Below are positions 45,859 through 54,029 of a stretch of DNA of 64,000 nt, piece after piece; position 1 is the stretch's first letter; every line of letters starts with the position of its first letter. A program made the translations under genes and the position numbers. A model generated the notes under the pieces. The model was not told the origin of the DNA and did no database searches. It saw nothing but the letters and a program-made list of their open reading frames with translations. Location of the stretch: positions 3,879,823-3,943,822 of the forward strand of contig NZ_CH672395.1 in the NCBI RefSeq assembly GCF_000152985.1, in the 5' to 3' direction. This DNA comes from Leeuwenhoekiella blandensis MED217. GTDB lineage: Bacteria > Bacteroidota > Bacteroidia > Flavobacteriales > Flavobacteriaceae.

Positions 45859-45952
45859 TAGTTTGTCTTTTTACAATGTTACTCACGTAAGTGTATAGGA
45901 TACGTAGTCCTGATAAAACCCGTAAACTTTTTGATTTACTTAAACACCATAA

Positions 45953-45977
45953 GTTAAAGACTTGCGGGAGCAGGAGA
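45953..45977 (-). repeat. 3'-flank repeat, copy 2
   Basis: AAAGACTTGCGGGAGCAGG; see 44747-44770. Lies 44 bases beyond the stop of the HEPN-like gene. Confidence 0.5.
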
Positions 45978-46020
45978 ATTAGAAACTCAGACCCTATTCA
46001 AATTTTATTGTATTATGCTC

Positions 46021-46494
46021 TTAAAATAAGTCAAACTCCTCTTGGAAATAATAACAGATTTCCTTGCAGAGTGTGTTGAATTCCTCAAATATGTCCTTAA
46101 GATTTTTATCAACTAATTTTCCAGAACTATTCATCACCGATAATGTGATATTATTATGTAACTCGCTAATTGTAGAGAATGAGGAAGTTGAATCAAATTT
46201 CAATATTAAATTATTGTGGGCCACAGAATTTCTTAGCGAGCCAATAGTTCTTAATTTATTAATGATTTTTGAATCAAAGTTTTCAATATTAGAGAGAATT
46301 TTGAGTTTTTGACCATAGCTAACAACACTACTATTCATTAAAATATGTTGAAATTCTTCCTTTTTTTGTGGATTAAAATAATTCGTAATTACCTCAGATA
46401 TTAAATCCTCAATGTAAATTGAACAGGCTATGATTTCCCCAATTTTGTCATTTGACTCTTTGAAGCTGAATTCTTCCTCTTTTTTTGGCATCAT
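46021..46494 (-). CDS. HEPN-like helical protein
   Basis: 157 aa, all-helical, AT-rich gene. Contains RNSVAH (Arg, four residues, His) after a predicted helix, matching the R-x4-6-H motif of HEPN RNases (LRTIGSLRNSVAHNNLI). N-terminal half: IGEIIACSIYIEDLISEVITNYF. Lies next to a D12 methylase and a ParB-like gene on the same strand (96-base gap), which suggests it may be a toxin/effector in a defence cluster. Could also be a DUF4145-like protein with no RNase activity. Confidence 0.55.
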   Translation of the reverse strand: MMPKKEEEFSFKESNDKIGEIIACSIYIEDLISEVITNYFNPQKKEEFQHILMNSSVVSYGQKLKILSNIENFDSKIINKLRTIGSLRNSVAHNNLILKFDSTSSFSTISELHNNITLSVMNSSGKLVDKNLKDIFEEFNTLCKEICYYFQEEFDLF

Positions 46495-46590
46495 TATTAG
46501 TCTAGCAAATTGAAAAGTAAATAGCGGAATGCAGCTTACTCCTTATGGCATTTCCATTCAAAGAATAAGAGCCGATAGAGATAACCGCTC

Positions 46591-47493
46591 CTAAGTCTTA
46601 TAAACAATATTATTTTCAGTTTTTCCTCGTACAAGTTTAAATTTTAATGGATTCCAATTTTCAATATCAGGTTCAATAATATTTTTACTGAAAAATAAAA
46701 TCTCCTTCCCATCTCTAATTTCATATGCCGTATGTTTGAATTCAAATGCTTTATATGAGCAATCCGAATACAACTCTCTGATCTTAGATACATTATCATA
46801 AGAAACTATCCACTTGATATTTTCTATTGACTTAATTTTTTCGCTAACGTCTTTATGATTTTTATCCTCATAATGATTCATATAAAGGCTATCAGCTTTT
46901 AAATAATAGGGTGGATCAAAATAAAATACAATATTTTCATTTTCGGCCTCCCATTGGATTTTATCGATAAGCTCTAATGCATCTTTATGGAATAGATGAA
47001 TTCTTCTTTTTTCCTTGGCAATTTTCTTTATCCGCGCTATCAAATCTATTTTATTAAAGCGACAGTCCATCAAATAATTTCCTGTTTGATTAACTCCGCC
47101 GATAACTCCGGCATTAATTATACCCGAACGATTAGTTCTATTCATATAAAAAGTTGAAAAACCTAAATCAAGTAAATCAGCTTTCTCTTTGTTAGTTTGT
47201 ATTTCACGTTGTTTTTTCCACTCGTCAACTGTTAATTCTGCATTTTGGATTCTTTCACAAAGTTGATTAGTTTTATTTAAAACTGAATGCCAAAAGGCGT
47301 AAATTGACCTATCCCTATCATTAATAGTTATTTGCTGGACAAAACCTTCTAATAAAAGAAAAAGGGCAACAGATGCACCGCCAGAGTAAGGCTCAACGTA
47401 ATGCCCATTAATTTTATTATCAATGCAGATTTTTGCAACAAAAGCAGACAGTTTGTTTTTTCCTCCCGGATATCTTAAAGGTGAATAGAACAT
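46591..47493 (-). CDS. D12-class DNA adenine N6-methyltransferase
   Basis: 300 aa. Dam-like features: SAM-binding N-terminus SPLRYPGGKNKL, VEPYSGGASVALFLL, catalytic DPPY in YFDPPYYLKAD (193-196), INDRDR, and TFYMNRTNRSG. Would methylate adenine in a short DNA site (class typically GATC-like, site unknown). Its ATG directly follows the ParB-like stop (no gap), so both are cotranslated. No restriction enzyme of a known type lies next to it. AT-rich, suggesting transfer. Confidence 0.88.
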   Translation of the reverse strand: MFYSPLRYPGGKNKLSAFVAKICIDNKINGHYVEPYSGGASVALFLLLEGFVQQITINDRDRSIYAFWHSVLNKTNQLCERIQNAELTVDEWKKQREIQTNKEKADLLDLGFSTFYMNRTNRSGIINAGVIGGVNQTGNYLMDCRFNKIDLIARIKKIAKEKRRIHLFHKDALELIDKIQWEAENENIVFYFDPPYYLKADSLYMNHYEDKNHKDVSEKIKSIENIKWIVSYDNVSKIRELYSDCSYKAFEFKHTAYEIRDGKEILFFSKNIIEPDIENWNPLKFKLVRGKTENNIVYKT

Positions 47494-49056
47494 TTATTCT
47501 TCAATAATTAAATTATTGCTTAAAATTTCGAATAGGGGTTCTAAATGTTTCCAAGCCCTTTTATTATGCTCTAGATCCACGAAAGTTTCAATGTTATGTA
47601 CTGCCAAATCTAAACCGTCTTTTATCCGATCAATATAGTGTTTTAAATTTCTCAACTGACTAGTGTCTAAATGATTTTCTAATTCATGATTTTTCACATA
47701 ATCCAACATAATTTTTAACGATGCACTAGAATAATCTTTTTTATTATTAAACTTTAAAATTCTCATCACTTCTTGGGAATCAATACCCTCACTAACAGAA
47801 TATTTTCCTTTAATATAATTTATAAGCAACGTCACTTTTTTAAGACTATTTTTCTCATTTTCTTCGTTTGTTTTTAAACTTAAATCTTCAAAAAGTCCTT
47901 TTTCCTTTAAATAGAAATAGAGTGATTGTTCTAAATAAGTTCGTAACAAAACGGCAAACGAGTAAATCTTATCAATTGGCAAATGCTTTAGCTCAAAAAA
48001 TAAATTATCAAGTTTCTCATTATCAAATATAATTTCTTTTTCAGCCGAGATTATTCGGTTTTCATAAGCCTTTTTCTTTGACTTTTTTCTTCGCCTTGTA
48101 ACCTTTTTTTTCTCTGATTCTAAATCAGCCTTCTTTTGGGTCGTTTTGCTCTGTGTTTTACCTTCCTTATTAGTTGTTGAAAAATTAAAATCTGGATTAT
48201 CATTTAATTTTTGAATAAACTTTCTTTTATCTTCATCCTTATTAAAATCACGAGAAAATCTCTCTGAATCAATGATAATTTTAAAAACTTCTAGTAGTCT
48301 CTTTTCAAATTCATCCTGGGGAAGGCTAATTATCAATTCGCCATTTTCATTATCAAATTCAATACCGAGGAATTTACGTGATGGCTCATAAGAATAAAAT
48401 CGTTCTAAATTTGTAAATTCAAAATCAGCAATATCTATTATAATATTTTCTTCTTTTTCAAGAATTTCTTTTCCTTCATAAAATAAATTATAAGCTTTTA
48501 ACGGCTTTAAGATTTTCGCTCTACTTTCGTTTAAAACATCACAAATATCTTCAACAATCAACCCATCTTCATAATACATCTCAGCTACAAAGGCGTATTG
48601 ATTTCCGGTTTTCCATCTTTGTAATGTAGCTCCATTATGTCTCTCATAAATTATTGGATTAGCTAGAAGTCTATTCGGGGCAATATAACATCTCAATTTC
48701 CGATCTACTGGGAAATTATTTTTTAAAATATTTTGTAATAAAATATTAGCTTTTGAAATTGAAAGGTACTTTTTAGGATCTTGTAAAAGTTTGAGTGCTG
48801 CTGTTCGTCTATTTCCTTCTAGGACTACTTTTTTATTTTTTTCTATACAGATTATCGGCTCTTCACCTACAAAATACCCCTCCTCAGATATTTTTTTTGC
48901 CAACTCATAAACTCTTTCGTTATTAATTAAAAACTTTAGTATCTGAGTCTGATTTAAAGTATCCCCTCTATATTTAATTCGGGGATTGTTTAAATCAAGT
49001 TGTAATGTTTTTAAGCTATAATCAAATGTTTCCCAAGATGAATAATCTATATACAT
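47494..49056 (-). CDS. ParB/Srx-fold protein with helical C-terminus
   Basis: 520 aa. N-terminal ParB/sulfiredoxin-like domain (about 10-180) with KKVVLEGNRRTAALKLLQD (EGNRR at 80-84), the site used for nucleotide or nucleic-acid binding in this fold. A very basic stretch (about 310-345, RRRKKSKKK) is followed by a helical domain (350-520) with SFAVLLRTYLEQSLYFYLK and LAVHNIETFVDLEHNKRAW, resembling HEPN/DUF4145-type ends of phage-defence proteins. Paired without gap to the adenine methylase. Not a chromosome-partition ParB (no HTH, no parA). Function unknown; a DNA-processing or guard role is inferred. Confidence 0.6.
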   Translation of the reverse strand: MYIDYSSWETFDYSLKTLQLDLNNPRIKYRGDTLNQTQILKFLINNERVYELAKKISEEGYFVGEEPIICIEKNKKVVLEGNRRTAALKLLQDPKKYLSISKANILLQNILKNNFPVDRKLRCYIAPNRLLANPIIYERHNGATLQRWKTGNQYAFVAEMYYEDGLIVEDICDVLNESRAKILKPLKAYNLFYEGKEILEKEENIIIDIADFEFTNLERFYSYEPSRKFLGIEFDNENGELIISLPQDEFEKRLLEVFKIIIDSERFSRDFNKDEDKRKFIQKLNDNPDFNFSTTNKEGKTQSKTTQKKADLESEKKKVTRRRKKSKKKAYENRIISAEKEIIFDNEKLDNLFFELKHLPIDKIYSFAVLLRTYLEQSLYFYLKEKGLFEDLSLKTNEENEKNSLKKVTLLINYIKGKYSVSEGIDSQEVMRILKFNNKKDYSSASLKIMLDYVKNHELENHLDTSQLRNLKHYIDRIKDGLDLAVHNIETFVDLEHNKRAWKHLEPLFEILSNNLIIEE

Positions 49057-49182
49057 ATAACTTTTAAAAAATACTGTTAGTTTTCAAAATCTAAACAACT
49101 AAGTTAACCTATTCATTTTAAAATCTTTTACAGAATCCCGTAAAACCCTATTAAATTACCCGTAGTTCTAAAAAAAGGTAAA

Positions 49183-49210
49183 AAACCTCAAACACTAAAG
49201 CCTGAGGTTT
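49183..49210 (-). terminator. Intrinsic terminator of XRE gene
   Basis: AAACCTCA / TGAGGTTT stem with a 12-base loop; on the minus strand it is followed by a T run. Lies 27 bases past the XRE stop. Confidence 0.7.
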
Positions 49211-49236
49211 CATCTAATTATTATAAAAAATGCAGT

Positions 49237-49644
49237 CTACATCTTTGTAAGCAATTCCTCCAAATAACTCACTTTATCTTTCTCAGCCTGTACCAAGCGT
49301 TCGTAGAGTTTTTTGTTCTCTTCGTAAGCCTCTATTAATTTATCAAGAGGGTTAAAAGTTGGCTGATAAGCAAAAAGAGAAGAATTGTCGTGATTAGTGA
49401 CAGTATTCCCAATAATATTAAATACAGCCTCTTCAGAAAAATTCTCAATCCCTTCTTTGGTTACCCCCAACACCTTAGCCACTTCTTCCAGCTTGCTGTC
49501 TTCGAGGCTTTCGCTTTGCTCCATATGCGACACACTTTGCTGGCTGATGCCGAGTTCGTGCGCGAGGGCTTCTTGCTTCATCCCGCGCAGTTCGCGAATA
49601 CGGGCGATCTTTCTACCGATGTGATTGGGTTTGGTTGTGGTCAT
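49237..49644 (-). CDS. XRE-family transcription regulator
   Basis: 135 aa. N-terminal helix-turn-helix of the Cro/C1 type (residues 8-66: IARIRELRGMKQEALAHELG, SQQSVSHMEQSE). The C-terminal part forms a coiled coil (LDKLIEAYEENKKLYERLVQ). It faces the MNT-HEPN-like gene across a region with a perfect dyad at 49690-49706, so it probably controls itself and that gene. Confidence 0.88.
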   Translation of the reverse strand: MTTTKPNHIGRKIARIRELRGMKQEALAHELGISQQSVSHMEQSESLEDSKLEEVAKVLGVTKEGIENFSEEAVFNIIGNTVTNHDNSSLFAYQPTFNPLDKLIEAYEENKKLYERLVQAEKDKVSYLEELLTKM

Positions 49645-49885
49645 AGTCTCAAAAATAAGAATTCTTTTGTTAGCCTGTCGCGTTTAAGTACGGGTAAACT
49701 ACCCGTCCTAATGGGTAGCTTACCAAGCATACGGGTAGGTTACACAGGAGGAGCATACTACCTTTAATGCATCACACGAACCTGTATTGCCTAAAGCTAT
49801 TCAAAAGTAAGGCTTTTTCTCTTTAGTAGGAGCCCTACAGCCCTAATCCAAAGGGATTTTAGGCAATTCATTAAAACCCGGGATT
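49645..49885. promoter_or_regulatory. Divergent promoter/operator region with GGGTA array
   Basis: Perfect dyad ACGGGTA-AAC-TACCCGT at 49690-49706. Further GGGTA or GGTA elements follow about every 10 bases with alternating orientation: GGGTA 49692, TACCC 49700, GGGTA 49713, TACC 49721, GGGTA 49733. This fits a multi-site operator for the XRE protein. Confidence 0.7.
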
Positions 49886-50788
49886 ATGAACACCGCATTT
49901 ACTACAGATTCTGACCTGCACGACCTTATCCCCCTCCTCTGCTCCCTGAGTCGGGTACATACGGTCTATTTGCTACGGCAGGTCTCCACAAGTCGTACCC
50001 AAACGTATACGGGCGGCTTAAGTATTCCGATAAAACCCGATACGCGGGAGGTGCTTACCCTGCTGGTGGTCAGTCACGAGGAAGTGGCCGACCCTATGCA
50101 CATACAGCACAGCCTATTGAATAAGACTCGGGGCCGCTATGAAGTCTTTACGATACATCTTACGCTACGAGAGGCCAACAGCCGTATCCACTGGGGCAGT
50201 ACTTTTTTAAACCGGGTGCTCCGGGAATGTAAACTGCTGTACCGGGAAGATGAGCAGCTGGAGCTTCCGGTAAGCGACCTGCAGCATCCGCAGGTGTATG
50301 CCCGTATCGCAACCCACTGGAACACCCGTTTGCAACGTGCCCATTACTTCGAAACAAAGGCGGTAGACTGTGAAGACCCTCAAAGCAACTACGGGAAATA
50401 CCTATTGCTGCAACAGGCGGTGCAGCAGGCCTGTCTGGGCCTCATCTATGTGTTTTGGGAATACCAACCTTCCTGCTTTGCGCTTCCTTACCTGTTGCAC
50501 CTGTGCGGACACTTTTGCGACCTGCCGCAAATCCTCTATCCCAAACGCTCCTTCCGCTCCCATCAGGTTTATACGCAGCTGTGTCATGCATCCTATAACC
50601 TGCATGAAAAAACGGGAAGGGATGCTTCAGATGCTGATGCCCACAAAGCGGAACAGCTTACCTACCGGTTTATCAAAGCGGCCCGTCAACTGGCGGAGGA
50701 GAAACTCCGCGAATTAAAGAAACTACACCATACACCTTCTCAAACAAGCTCCTATGAAAACGAAACACATACAAACACGGCTGAATGA
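49886..50788 (+). CDS. MNT/HEPN-like two-domain protein
   Basis: 300 aa. The N-terminal part (about 1-120) looks like a degenerate nucleotidyltransferase fold (EVLTLLVVSHEEV, YEVFTIHLT), the C-terminal part (about 130-280) like a HEPN helical bundle (AHYFETKAVDCEDPQSNYGK, LLLQQAVQQACLGLIYVFW, LLHLCGHFCDLPQIL). Such fused proteins are common in Bacteroidetes accessory regions. The gene is visibly G+C-richer than the ParB-like gene nearby, so the island is a mosaic. Regulation by the divergent XRE protein is likely. A tail of about 20 residues overlaps the next small ORF. Confidence 0.6.
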   Translation: MNTAFTTDSDLHDLIPLLCSLSRVHTVYLLRQVSTSRTQTYTGGLSIPIKPDTREVLTLLVVSHEEVADPMHIQHSLLNKTRGRYEVFTIHLTLREANSRIHWGSTFLNRVLRECKLLYREDEQLELPVSDLQHPQVYARIATHWNTRLQRAHYFETKAVDCEDPQSNYGKYLLLQQAVQQACLGLIYVFWEYQPSCFALPYLLHLCGHFCDLPQILYPKRSFRSHQVYTQLCHASYNLHEKTGRDASDADAHKAEQLTYRFIKAARQLAEEKLRELKKLHHTPSQTSSYENETHTNTAE

Positions 50789-50906
50789 GCTGAAAGCGCA
50801 AAAGCTGGTGCACCTGACGCCCAAAACCGGAAGAACCGGACGCTATTATGAAGGCACCTACCGGGTAAACACGTACAGTGTAGACTACTACGAGTCGAAA
50901 ATTTAG
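50754..50906 (+). CDS. Small basic protein overlapping the MNT/HEPN-like gene
   Basis: 50 aa: MKTKHIQTRLNELKAQKLVH, then LTPKTGRTGRYYEGTYRVNT and a short end. Begins 35 bases before the stop of the preceding gene in another frame, so it would be translationally coupled. The TGRTGRYYEG.Y pattern and coding-like codon use suggest a real protein. Family unknown. Confidence 0.5.
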   Translation: MKTKHIQTRLNELKAQKLVHLTPKTGRTGRYYEGTYRVNTYSVDYYESKI

Positions 50907-51041
50907 CGGAAGTAATGGCAGGACTGACAAAGAACGAGTTCAGTGAACGTGGTGTTTTTGTTGTATCCTCGTCACACAACAGGACTGGCTTCGCCGACCG
51001 TACAAGACCTTAATTATTAGATATTTAATTCCGCTTCTTTA

Positions 51042-51806
51042 TTACTTTCTGTCGCAGTAAACATAAATCAAATCATCAACTGCAATGTCTCCGAGTTCTT
51101 TAGCTTTTTTCAAATCTTTGCAGGCACTTCTCGTTTCTTTTTTACTTAGTTGCAAATTTCCATTCCTAGTCAAAAGGTTAATTTTTGCCGTTCCTCGATT
51201 AGCAATAGCTTGTACATAGTTTGGATGTATTTCAATAGCATTGCTATAATCTTTTATTGCTTTTTCAAAATTCCGAAGCATATCATTCGCGGTACCACTT
51301 ATAAAATACATTTCAGGATCTTGTGAGTTTATGGTGAAATATCTGTCACAGTTTTTTAGTACTTCTTCAAATTTTCCTTGTGAGTAGTGAATTCGAGCAA
51401 GCCAATAAAGTGCCGCTTCCATCATTGCATTGTTATTGTTTTTATGAACAACGTAATAGTAGTCTTCTTTCGCTTTTTCTAAATATCCAGCGTGCATTTT
51501 TGAAAGTCCTCTATCAACAAATGAAGCCATATCTGTAGTATCCAACTTAATTGCCTCTGTAAAGTCGGCAATTGCCAAATCGTATTTTTGAAGTCGGTCG
51601 TATGAAAGTCCGCGATTTATGTAACACGTCTTTTGGACCGTTTTCTCTTCAACGATTTTCAATAATTCTGTATACTTCTCAATAGCGTTTTCAAAATTCC
51701 CAGATTTGAAATTTGAATTTCCAGAAGTATATAAATCCCTTGGGCTTGTTTGACCAATTACTGAAAATGACAAAAGAAGGTAGATTATTGTTAGGCTTAA
51801 TTTCAT
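51042..51806 (-). CDS. Secreted TPR protein
   Basis: 254 aa. Signal peptide (MKLSLTIIYLLLSFSVIGQ), then about five tetratricopeptide repeats (FENAIEKYTELLKI, YDLAIADFTEAIKLD, FEKAIKDYSNAIEIHPNYVQA). A scaffold for protein contacts; partner unknown. The start codon is 17 bases from flank repeat copy B, the same arrangement as the DUF2750 gene. Confidence 0.82.
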   Translation of the reverse strand: MKLSLTIIYLLLSFSVIGQTSPRDLYTSGNSNFKSGNFENAIEKYTELLKIVEEKTVQKTCYINRGLSYDRLQKYDLAIADFTEAIKLDTTDMASFVDRGLSKMHAGYLEKAKEDYYYVVHKNNNNAMMEAALYWLARIHYSQGKFEEVLKNCDRYFTINSQDPEMYFISGTANDMLRNFEKAIKDYSNAIEIHPNYVQAIANRGTAKINLLTRNGNLQLSKKETRSACKDLKKAKELGDIAVDDLIYVYCDRK

Positions 51807-51821
51807 AGAATCGAATGTTGT

Positions 51822-51930
51822 ACAACGGCAGTAGGTCTACAAAACCATTTGTTTATGTTTTAAAAGTAATTTAAGTGGTTGTGACATCCAACAAAAACCG
51901 CATACGAGGATTTTTGATTTTTGGAGTAAT
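51822..51930 (-). repeat. 5'-flank repeat, copy B
   Basis: See 45199-45306. The 375-base gap 51807-52181 also contains a hairpin with T run (AACGAGC / GCTCGTT, 51969-52000) and a REP palindrome (52098-52113). No gene seen in it. Confidence 0.65.
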
Positions 51931-51968
51931 CCATTTGAAGTTTAGGCAACTACTTCAAGTTCACCAAA

Positions 51969-52010
51969 AACGAGCGAAAAGCGAAGCAGGAATGCTCGTT
52001 TCATTTTTTT
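51969..52010 (+). terminator. Hairpin with T run
   Basis: AACGAGC and GCTCGTT arms with an 18-base loop, then TCATTTTTTT. Oriented for plus-strand transcripts, though no plus-strand gene ends nearby; could be a remnant. Confidence 0.4.
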
Positions 52011-52097
52011 AAAAAATAGACTGACGAACATCGATAAATCCGTTTTATTGGTTCTGAATTTTGTTTAAATCCAATTAGATCCAAAAAAACTACTCAG

Positions 52098-52113
52098 TCC
52101 CGGAGCTTCGGGA
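52098..52113. repeat. REP-like palindrome TCCCGGAGCTTCGGGA
   Basis: One-base variant of the palindrome at 44304-44319, in a non-coding gap between accessory genes. Confidence 0.6.
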
Positions 52114-52181
52114 GGTTTATTTGAGTTTTTGATATTATGTTTTAGAGTCTTGTGAAACGGTTACCGGTGTTGAACATAGTA

Positions 52182-52649
52182 TTAATTTATTATTATTTCT
52201 ACTTTCTTTGGTATAAGCTTTTTGTCAGCTAAATATTTGTCAATACTATCATTGTTTTCCAACTTTAGATTGGTTTGAGAAATTTTAAAATCAGATATTG
52301 AGTCATTTATTATGTTGCAATCAGCATAAACATAATGTTTTGCAAAACCACCTTGTATGTATGCAATTCTCCAAGTATTACTTTTCCTTGATAACATTCG
52401 AAGCTGTCTGGTCGGAATTGAGTCATTAATTATTACATCAGTCCGATTAAATTCTTCGTTCGGGTTTGCTATTTCAAAGTCGTTTTTCAGAACTTTTTTC
52501 AAAGTCAGAGTAAGCAATTTAGGAATGGAATCTTTGGTCTTAAATTCAGCCCAATTTTTTTCTAATTCAGTCACGGTTTTTTGAGGTTCAGATTTTTTGT
52601 CCGAACAACTGATTAGTAGAATTAATATTGAAAACAGGACTTTTTTCAT
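52182..52649 (-). CDS. Hypothetical lipoprotein
   Basis: 155 aa from ATG 52649 (three codons after an earlier ATG). Lipoprotein signal (MKKVLFSILILLISCSDKKS). The mature part has no recognised family; it carries a Trp/Tyr-containing segment NTWRIAYIQGGFAKHYVYAD and ends KVEIIIN. AT-rich. Stands alone. Confidence 0.65.
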   Translation of the reverse strand: MKKVLFSILILLISCSDKKSEPQKTVTELEKNWAEFKTKDSIPKLLTLTLKKVLKNDFEIANPNEEFNRTDVIINDSIPTRQLRMLSRKSNTWRIAYIQGGFAKHYVYADCNIINDSISDFKISQTNLKLENNDSIDKYLADKKLIPKKVEIIIN

Positions 52650-52850
52650 ATTATGCACAACTTGTCATATCAACACTAAATATATCAATCTCCCCTCAAA
52701 ATTCACGGGGTTTCAACCCCTTATTCCCTGTATAAAGCACTTAGACTTAGCCTAAATACCTGCCTTTAAGCCCATTTGCTTAAGAAGTTGGTGATTTGTT
52801 ACCGATTTATATATATTTGGTAAAACGTTTTAGTAATTTAAAATCTTTCA

Positions 52851-53915
52851 ATGAAAACAATCACTACCTTATTTATCTTCTGTTTATTCCTGAGTTGCAG
52901 CTCAAAAAGCGATGATGGCACCCAAACCGAAAACACTTCTGCAAGTTTTGATCTAACTGCTGTTAAAGTCACTAATGCTTCGGGAGATGCGCCAGTTAAA
53001 GGCGATGAAATTACTATCACGATGACTGTTAAAAATACCGGCTCTTCCTCGGGCACTGTGGCTATCAGTCCCAAATTATCAAGCAGTCGGTTTGGCGATT
53101 ACCATAATGTAGCACTAGACGCTGTTGAACGGACTTTGCAAGCAGGTGAAACCACGCAACTTACGCTCACCGTGGGCCCGTTTTTTAAAGATGCAATCAA
53201 AGAAAAGCATTATGCTTTGGGTAGTGGTGAATATTTCTTTGAAGCTTTTGAGCTTAATGGCGCTGATGACAAAGAATTTGAAGGTCGAATTTTTCAGGTA
53301 GCAACAAGCAACCGCGTGCTGGTTCCTGTAATTTACGACCCTACGTATTTCTCAAAAGTGAACTACAATGGAAGCATGAAAACTTACTTAGAACAGGCTT
53401 TTACGCGAAAAGTTGAACTTTATAATGAAGGGAATTATACCGAGTTTGAAGGAGGTTTAGATGAAATGATGGATATCGAACACCTCTTTTACACCATTCC
53501 TACCGGAAATGTTTCAGCCTATGACGCTGAAGGTGGCTTGTGTGAAAAAGCTATCGCGCTTGGCGGAGACGCGCTTGGCCTTACTAAAGATTGGGAAGGA
53601 CCGGTAGGAACACAGGGCAACAATCACGGTTTTGACTATTTAATGGCCATCACACCAGATTCTTTTGGAGGTGTAGCCTGCGGTTGGATCGATGTACAAG
53701 TTACCGGAGTTTTTGATTTTGATCTATCGATAGACAGGTCTCAAATTCTAATCATTCATGAAACCAGCCACCTCTTAGGTTCCCCACACTGTGATCAATA
53801 TGATGTAGAAGGTTATGTGATGTGTGGTGGAGAAAAGCATCGTAAATATATAGACCACGGAATTTTTGTGTATTACCAGCGTTCCCGAGATATGATGAGC
53901 AATAAGTTTGATTAG
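52851..53915 (+). CDS. Lipoprotein metzincin-type metalloprotease with CARDB-like domain
   Basis: 354 aa. Lipoprotein signal (lipobox FLSCSSKSDDG). Residues about 30-115 form a CARDB-like beta domain (KGDEITITMTVKNTGSSSG). The C-terminal half has the zinc motif HETSHLLGSPH (His303, Glu304, His307, His313) with Cys314 following, and a downstream Met-turn candidate Met324 in YVMCGG, the HExxHxxGxxH layout of metzincin peptidases. Predicted surface or periplasmic protease. TATATTTG at 52812-52819 is a -7 candidate. Peptidase family not identified. Confidence 0.75.
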   Translation: MKTITTLFIFCLFLSCSSKSDDGTQTENTSASFDLTAVKVTNASGDAPVKGDEITITMTVKNTGSSSGTVAISPKLSSSRFGDYHNVALDAVERTLQAGETTQLTLTVGPFFKDAIKEKHYALGSGEYFFEAFELNGADDKEFEGRIFQVATSNRVLVPVIYDPTYFSKVNYNGSMKTYLEQAFTRKVELYNEGNYTEFEGGLDEMMDIEHLFYTIPTGNVSAYDAEGGLCEKAIALGGDALGLTKDWEGPVGTQGNNHGFDYLMAITPDSFGGVACGWIDVQVTGVFDFDLSIDRSQILIIHETSHLLGSPHCDQYDVEGYVMCGGEKHRKYIDHGIFVYYQRSRDMMSNKFD

Positions 53916-54029
53916 TTTACAGTAGACATATGAATTGTGCTCGCTAAAAAATAATCTTTGCCTCTGAATATTTAGAATCCAGCAATACGTCATTACGGAA
54001 ATGTATACCTTTAAGAAAAAAGAGGTCTT

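Noticed and set aside
47494-49056. Plasmid-partition ParB
   Set aside because: No ParA partner, no ParB helix-turn-helix, and it is fused to an unrelated helical domain.
49886-50788. RteC-like conjugative-element regulator
   Set aside because: The C-terminal half looks like a HEPN bundle and no transfer genes are nearby.
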